Shown here in pieces: positions 58,876 to 64,000 of a stretch of 64,000 nt of DNA. The stretch comes from Nemophila menziesii (lineage: Eukaryota > Streptophyta > Magnoliopsida > Boraginales > Hydrophyllaceae): the NCBI GenBank assembly GCA_029959085.1, contig JARWIR010000002.1:61434154-61498153 (forward strand), written 5' to 3'. Every line of letters starts with the position of its first letter. Position 1 is the stretch's first letter. The notes under the pieces are model-generated. The model was given only the letters and a program-made list of their open reading frames with translations, had not been told where the DNA came from and ran no database searches. The translations under genes and the position numbers were made by a program.

Positions 58876-59310
58876 TTGTATGACTGGTCATTATGCTAGA
58901 GAGTGTAATGAGATAGTTGGTGTAAACCTGAGCATTACGCTAGAGAATTCAAGGATACTCTGTTGGTAATGATGTTGAGTGTTACTAGTGTAAGAAGACT
59001 GGTCATTATTCTAGGGAGTGTAAGGAAAGTGTTGTTGCTGTTAATAGTGGTGAATATTATAGGTGCGGGAACCCCGGTCAATATTTTAGGGAGTTTAAGG
59101 AGAGTGTTGTTGCTATTAATGGTGTTGAATGTTACCGTCGTGGAAAGACTGGTCATTATTCTGGGGAGTGTGAGTAGGAAATTGTGGATGGTAATGGAGG
59201 AGGAGACGGTGGTATTGGAATTGGCCACAGAGCTCAAGAATGTATGAGCGACCCTAAAAATGGATGCTATAACTGTGGGAAGGAAGGGCATCGATTGAGA
59301 GATTGCCCTG
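58876..59310 (+). pseudogene. CCHC zinc-knuckle array pseudogene
   Basis: At least five decayed CX2CX4HX4C-type knuckles, with motifs TGHYAREC, EHYAREF, CKKTGHYSREC, RCGNPGQYFREF and RRGKTGHYSGEC, then an intact last one, CYNCGKEGHRLRDC (59268-59309). Knuckles 3-5 begin at 58980, 59055 and 59130, an exact 75-bp (25-residue) period. Stops at 58986 and 59175, frameshifts before 58980 and lost Cys or His residues kill the frame. Such arrays occur in cellular nucleic-acid-binding proteins of the CNBP/HEXBP type. A Gly-rich linker (59187-59220) precedes the last knuckle. The large computed frame on the other register is a shadow. Confidence 0.7.
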
Positions 59311-59389
59311 AAGAAATCATCATTATAGCTATGGTGGTGGTTTCTTCAATCTGGGCAGATTTTCCAATGGCGGCCATTAAAACTTAAAT

Positions 59390-61030
59390 ATAACGTAATA
59401 ACCATAAATCCATATTATATGAATTTTCGTTACAATTTTCTATTTTTTGTTATTATTTATATTGAATGCCCATAACTTCTACCATATAAAACAAATGAGG
59501 ACATGACCAAATGCAAACTCGGATATTAACATTAACTAAAAATTTATACAATATTAACAATCAAAGTCTTTTTAATACCATCAAAATTCACAATTTCTTG
59601 TCGGGAATTGACTCTGTATTAAAGTAGTTGAGTCATGTATAATGGAAATAAACATGCCAAAATTACTAGATTAAAATATTAGATACAGACCATGATCCAT
59701 AATACAGAAATGAAAAAATATAATAATATTGACACAAATCTATCGTCACATGCATATTTACTACGTCCATTATTAAGCAAAAACATTCTAAGAATGTAGC
59801 TCTTCAGATTGCTATATTCTTTGATTAAGTTGTGGTATGAGCTTTACACAATACACATGTCATAATATGTGTATTGTACTATTTTTATTCAACTTAACTT
59901 AGTAATCAAACAATATAATAGGGCATAAGAATAAAAAAAATTAAGACTTTCTTAGAGTACATATATCAAAATAAATTTTTGATAGCTATTTAAACAAGTT
60001 TGTGATAGCTATTTATCCTTTGTGTGCAATAATGTTCAAAAAGAAAAGAGATTTCGTTAAAGCACATATATTAACACAATGAAAAAAATTTCATTTATGA
60101 AAAATTTCATTACCTGGTTATTTTAAGCTTTAATGCTTGGGCAGGAGCTTTCATAAAAGCAAAACACCAAAAGTCCTGATATCAATAAAAGAATATAGTT
60201 AGGTTAAATATTTGATAACAACCCATAAATACAAAGGATCCAAGTACAAACAGTTTCATATAATACTTATTACTTACAAATATATTTCTCCATTGAAATG
60301 ACATGACCAACAACCTGCGAAGTAAACAACTCAATCAGAAATACATGAAATAAATAAAATATTCTAAGTAAAAACTTAGATATTTACTTAAAATTCAATT
60401 TGAAATTTCAACAAATTAAATTTTTACAGCTTATAACCCATACATAATGTTGCACAATTTACTGCTTTATAAACAAAATCAATAATTTATTTTCGATTTC
60501 CCAATCATGTATTAATCTCAGATTACATATCAAACAGACATTTTTTTATTGAAAATTTAAATAATAATTGAAAACAGTTATGGTATTCAAGTTTTATTTT
60601 ACAATTTAAAAAATGAATAAAAATTGTAAAGAAACATGATAAATCAATAAAAATAATTACCAATTTCATAATATTTTGAAGTGATTATGATATAGCAACA
60701 ACATCTTTTAACAATTGCAGCATCCGTTTGTAACCCTGAAGTAAACTGATTTTGAGATCTGTTTTTCTTTTTCTTTCTTTTTCTTTAATACGCTTTCCCC
60801 ACTTTATCTATGAATAGTTGTTTGAAACTATTGAATTTCTCACTGATTCGATAAATACTAGTAATGGATGAAAAGTGAAAGTTTTTAAAATATGTGAAGA
60901 GAGATAGAGAGGCGAAGAAATGACGAAACAATGGTAGGTTTTTAGGTTTTTTTTGTCCAAAGATTTTAGGTTGTTAATTTTTATTTTTGGGCTTTTTTCA
61001 ATTTCGTTGGGCTTAAACTATTGAGTTTTA
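59390..61030. other. AT-rich stretch without recognised genes
   Basis: Includes a near-palindromic stretch at 59850-59890 (acacatgtcataatatgtgt) and a CT/TC-rich tract at 60765-60790. No coding signal. Confidence 0.4.
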
Positions 61031-61039
61031 AATGTATAT

Positions 61040-61285
61040 TTGATAGGACAGGTTTGAAAGTTTTTTTTTGAAAAACATTTGAAAATATTTTTAAATGTTA
61101 AAAAGCATTTTTTACCCTAGAAAACATATTTTTTAGGAAAAGTATTAAATATGTTATTGTTAAAAAACACTTAAAGTTATTATAAATTTCTAAACTTTTT
61201 TTGTCTTTTTTTTTTAAATTTAAATGTTAATCTAAAAATATTTTTTACTCTAAAATAAGCCCTTCCAAACTACGCCTAATTTTGA
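61040..61285. mobile_element. Diverged hAT-like MITE, relative of the array MITE
   Basis: The right end, read on the minus strand (ggcgtagtttggaagggctt then attttagagtaaaa), matches the left end of 20470-20700. The interior shows aaaagcatttttta / ttaaaaaacactt inverted segments. The left end is diverged. Confidence 0.4.
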
Positions 61286-61841
61286 TACTAAGGAATAGCT
61301 AATCAACACGCGTTTACACTTGGTCCGTGTTACTTGGGTCAAACCAAAGCTAGTGTTGGTTTAGGATGTTGGATTTTTGACATCCAGGGTGCTACATTCA
61401 TGGAGACTCTTGGATTGGTTTTCCACAACTTTATTTTCACGATTTAGGTGGCTCGCAGTTCATTCGCTCTACAGTAGTAATCTTTTTTCGTTTCTTTCTT
61501 ATGTTTTAATATATTTCAGTTCACCCGATTATCTCTTGCCTACACATGATTAAGTAGCAGTTGGAAAAGTTACCTTATTCAAGAATTCCAATATGTGTTT
61601 ATTTTCTATATCAGAAGCACACCATAATATAATCATATTTAATAGTTCGCATGTTATCCTTATAGAATGCACAATAGCTAAGCATTACGGTGAAGCAACA
61701 ATGTCCAAAGCCGCCTAGTACTGGCGAGATTTTTGGAGAGCAACAGGGAAACCATGGTGAGCAAGGAGCAACCACGATGGCTTTGAGTAGATCTGAGCTT
61801 TAATGGCAATGTAGAGTTCGATACTTCCAGCGTGGTGTAAG
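61286..61841. other. Stretch without recognised genes
   Basis: Moderately GC-richer near 61300-61450; no frame or motif supported. Confidence 0.3.
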
Positions 61842-62403
61842 TAGAATGGCAACAGTTTATTTTTTTAAAAGATATAGAAAACCATAATCATTTAATTTAA
61901 TTTAAAATTATAACTAACTTTTTAACAATCGATTACGATTTTCAAAACCATTACCACACCTTTTTGTTTTAGATTTTTAAACCGTTTTGCGATTTTTTAA
62001 CTATAATCAAATGGTAGTTTTGTAAATATATTAATTTCATAAAATAAGATCACGCATATAAGAAAATTTTCCAAGATATATAAAAAAATTGTGCTGGTCT
62101 TTAACTAAATTGAATATTTATTATGTAATTGGTTAAATCTAGTATTTAGATTATGGTTTTAGAATTTCAATATACTATTTTACCCAGAAAAATTATAGAA
62201 TATGAAAGTATATATATGAGAATAACCGATTTATGGTTATTCAGTTTTATTTTTATCTGAGTCCACAACCTAATAGTTTTGACCATCGGTTAAACATTAC
62301 AAAACTATAACCTAATTGTTTTAATTATAGTTATATAATTTGGTTTTTCACGAGTTCGTTTATCATTGATTCTAGTTTTTAACCATAACCATTGTCATCC
62401 CTA
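61842..62403. mobile_element. hAT-like nonautonomous element with 8-bp target duplication
   Basis: 562 bp with ends TAGAATGGCAAC and TTGTCATCCCTA (inverse TAGGGATGACAA), flanked by GGTGTAAG (61834-61841) and GGTGTCAG (62404-62411), seven of eight bases equal. TAGGGATGRCAA ends and 8-bp duplications are typical of plant hAT elements. The interior is AT-rich with aaaccgt/acggttt-like segments and no transposase. Confidence 0.7.
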
Positions 62404-62411
62404 GGTGTCAG

Positions 62412-63740
62412 CTTCCCATTAGAGTTTTAATGAAGGATCCATGGTCTCTTGCAAAAATAGAGGTTCTTAAATCTTAGATATTTAATGGAGGTTCCATGAC
62501 TATGAGTGTAGTTCTAATATCTTCGTGCAATCATGGATGTTCCATGGTGGTCGTGTTGTGCACGGAAAAAACCCAGATCTGGTTGGAAATGATGATGATG
62601 TTAGCGATGCTATCATGTTAATGTCATGGTAATCTCTATTTTTTTTTATTTGAACTTTAGTCTTTTTTTAATTATAAATGAGTAATATTTCTGTTTATCC
62701 TTCAATTTTATATTTTTTTCATGTAAATTAAGAGTAATTTTGCATTTATTATAATCTTTTTGTCAAATTTGTGCAATTACTCAATGTTTTTGGAACATAC
62801 TCAGATATTTACTCCATATATTCAAAGATTTTCGAGCATATCTAGAGAAAATTAGAGCATATTCAAGGGTACTTAAAGACATTCAAAATCAAAAAATTTA
62901 CATACTTAAAGACTCTTATACTTAGAGATTTTTCTGAGTAAGCCCCGACGGTGGTGTCGGTGATGGTTGATGGTCGACGGTGAATAATGTTAATACTCAA
63001 TGACTCTCTTACTTGTTTGTTTATGTGGTTCTGATTTTATTTGATGGTATATTAGTATTGGATTACATATAGATTTGTTCGTGTCCTCTAAGAAATAGCC
63101 CTATTACAATACATCATTACATAGATTTTTAAAAATAGATTAATTACATGGGGAGTAAATTTGTAATTTTCCATTGAGCATAGACAAATACATACTTAAA
63201 TCACCTTAATAACAACATGCATCAATAAACAAGTAGCAAAATCAACTTATACTAACGAGAAACACACTAAATAACCCATAAATGCAAGAAAAAACCATCA
63301 CAAATATTACTAATCAACAAAGAAAAATCTATGAGCACGAGTATCACGGATCACGATCACAAATCCAAGATCGTCAAACACCACTAAAAATATTATAAAA
63401 TAAAAAAAGGTAGAATTTTGACCCAAATATTCATCACGACTATAATGGTTTAAAGGTTACAGGGAGTAGCCATTAACTGATGGAATGAGCGGTATTCGAG
63501 TAAAGAGAGCTAGAGTAATGCAAGTAGTTGAGTGATCGGTAGATGAGATATCAATGAGAGATGAAAGGAGAGTAATGAGAGTTGGTGGTGGTAGATATAG
63601 GTTAATAGGAGTAATGAGAGGTGAGTTGGTAATTACGTATAGTAAGGTTATTGAGGGGCCGGTGGGTTATTATCGTGTAGAGTTAAATTAATGAGGCGTG
63701 GGTGGGTAGAGTAAGGTTAACGAGGTTTACTTAAGGTTTA
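62412..63740. other. Stretch without recognised genes
   Basis: Repetitive tactcagat / gagtatgtt-type phrases (62780-62945) and an accgtcgacc-like motif near 62945-62985 recall the leader near 545-600, inverted. A GA-rich tract lies at 63480-63660. Confidence 0.3.
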
Positions 63741-63876
63741 ATACCAAACCGGTCTAGTCAAGCTTCGTATCAGTTTTGTACCAGTTTAGCCTGTTTAGTT
63801 TGCGTTTCGGTCAGTTAGTTCAGTTTTTCTAAACATAGAACATAACTATACCGGTCCAGTTTGACCCGTTTGGTAT
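63741..63876. mobile_element. Candidate foldback element
   Basis: ATACCAAACCGGTC at the left pairs with GACCCGTTTGGTAT at the right (13 of 14). The interior is rich in cggt/ccagttt repeats. The target duplication was not established. Confidence 0.35.
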
Positions 63877-64000
63877 TGAAAGTTCCAGCTCGGCTAGCGC
63901 ATGGGTCAGTCCGGTTTAACAACTGTGAGCCTTTAGAAAATTAATGGCTTAATAATGTTGAGCTCCAAATATAGTAGGCCTTTTAATGATATTTACATCT

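Noticed and set aside
58935..59291. 118-codon minus-strand frame and 94-codon plus frame
   Set aside because: Shadows of the zinc-knuckle array, open because of its 75-bp period.
63730..63930. Possible satellite of cggtttggtt type
   Set aside because: Only one short irregular stretch; better described as a candidate foldback element.

Overview
This window is plant nuclear DNA, most likely from a eudicot. The evidence is very AT-rich intergenic sequence, Athila/Tat-type Ty3 retrotransposon pieces with an Asp-tRNA-type primer site, a Ty1-copia-type LTR, plant LINE ribonuclease H (RVT_3-like) remnants, a tRNA-type SINE, MULE- and hAT-type foldback elements, and intron-containing fragments of plant genes (protein phosphatase 2A B55 subunit, and an exon resembling NOL chlorophyll b reductase). 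The species cannot be named from this. I see no intact conventional gene; the longest open frames are only 90-140 codons.

Positions 1-55528 are a higher-order tandem array with a unit of about 15.2-15.4 kb. A 5'-truncated LINE with a ribonuclease H domain marks each unit start (near 0.9, 22.0, 37.2 and 52.6 kb). Units 2 (21076-36852) and 3 (36853-52293) are the most complete. Unit 4 is cut at 55528. Unit 1 (1-21075) is rearranged: it lost the beta block, gained two nested Athila-type fragments (7288-13268), carries a 1637-bp tandem duplication (13954-17227) that looks identical in both copies, and fuses at about 18.11 kb to a second, strongly deleted unit.

The full unit reads, left to right: LINE; GC-richer exon-like block; beta block with a SINE; MULE-type MITE; block with a 33-bp palindromic minisatellite and an (AT)n tract; unidentified 1.5-kb block; hAT-like MITE carrying a second LINE insertion; NOL-like exon; LINE fragments; copia-type LTR; alpha block. 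Alpha and beta are diverged copies of each other, so each unit is internally a dimer. Several short exon-like frames with GT/AG borders, mostly on the minus strand, recur in each copy; I do not recognise most of them.

The right flank (55529-64000) is not part of the array. It begins exactly with an Athila-type LTR end, then a PP2A B55 pseudogene (55643-57000), two unidentified exon-like segments, a decayed CCHC zinc-knuckle array with a 75-bp period (58876-59310), a hAT-like element with an 8-bp target duplication (61842-62403), and otherwise unremarkable AT-rich DNA.

The interest of the window is structural: target-site duplications, shared breaks and empty sites allow the order of insertions, deletions and unequal exchanges to be reconstructed. 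I found no convincing new enzymatic or defence system.
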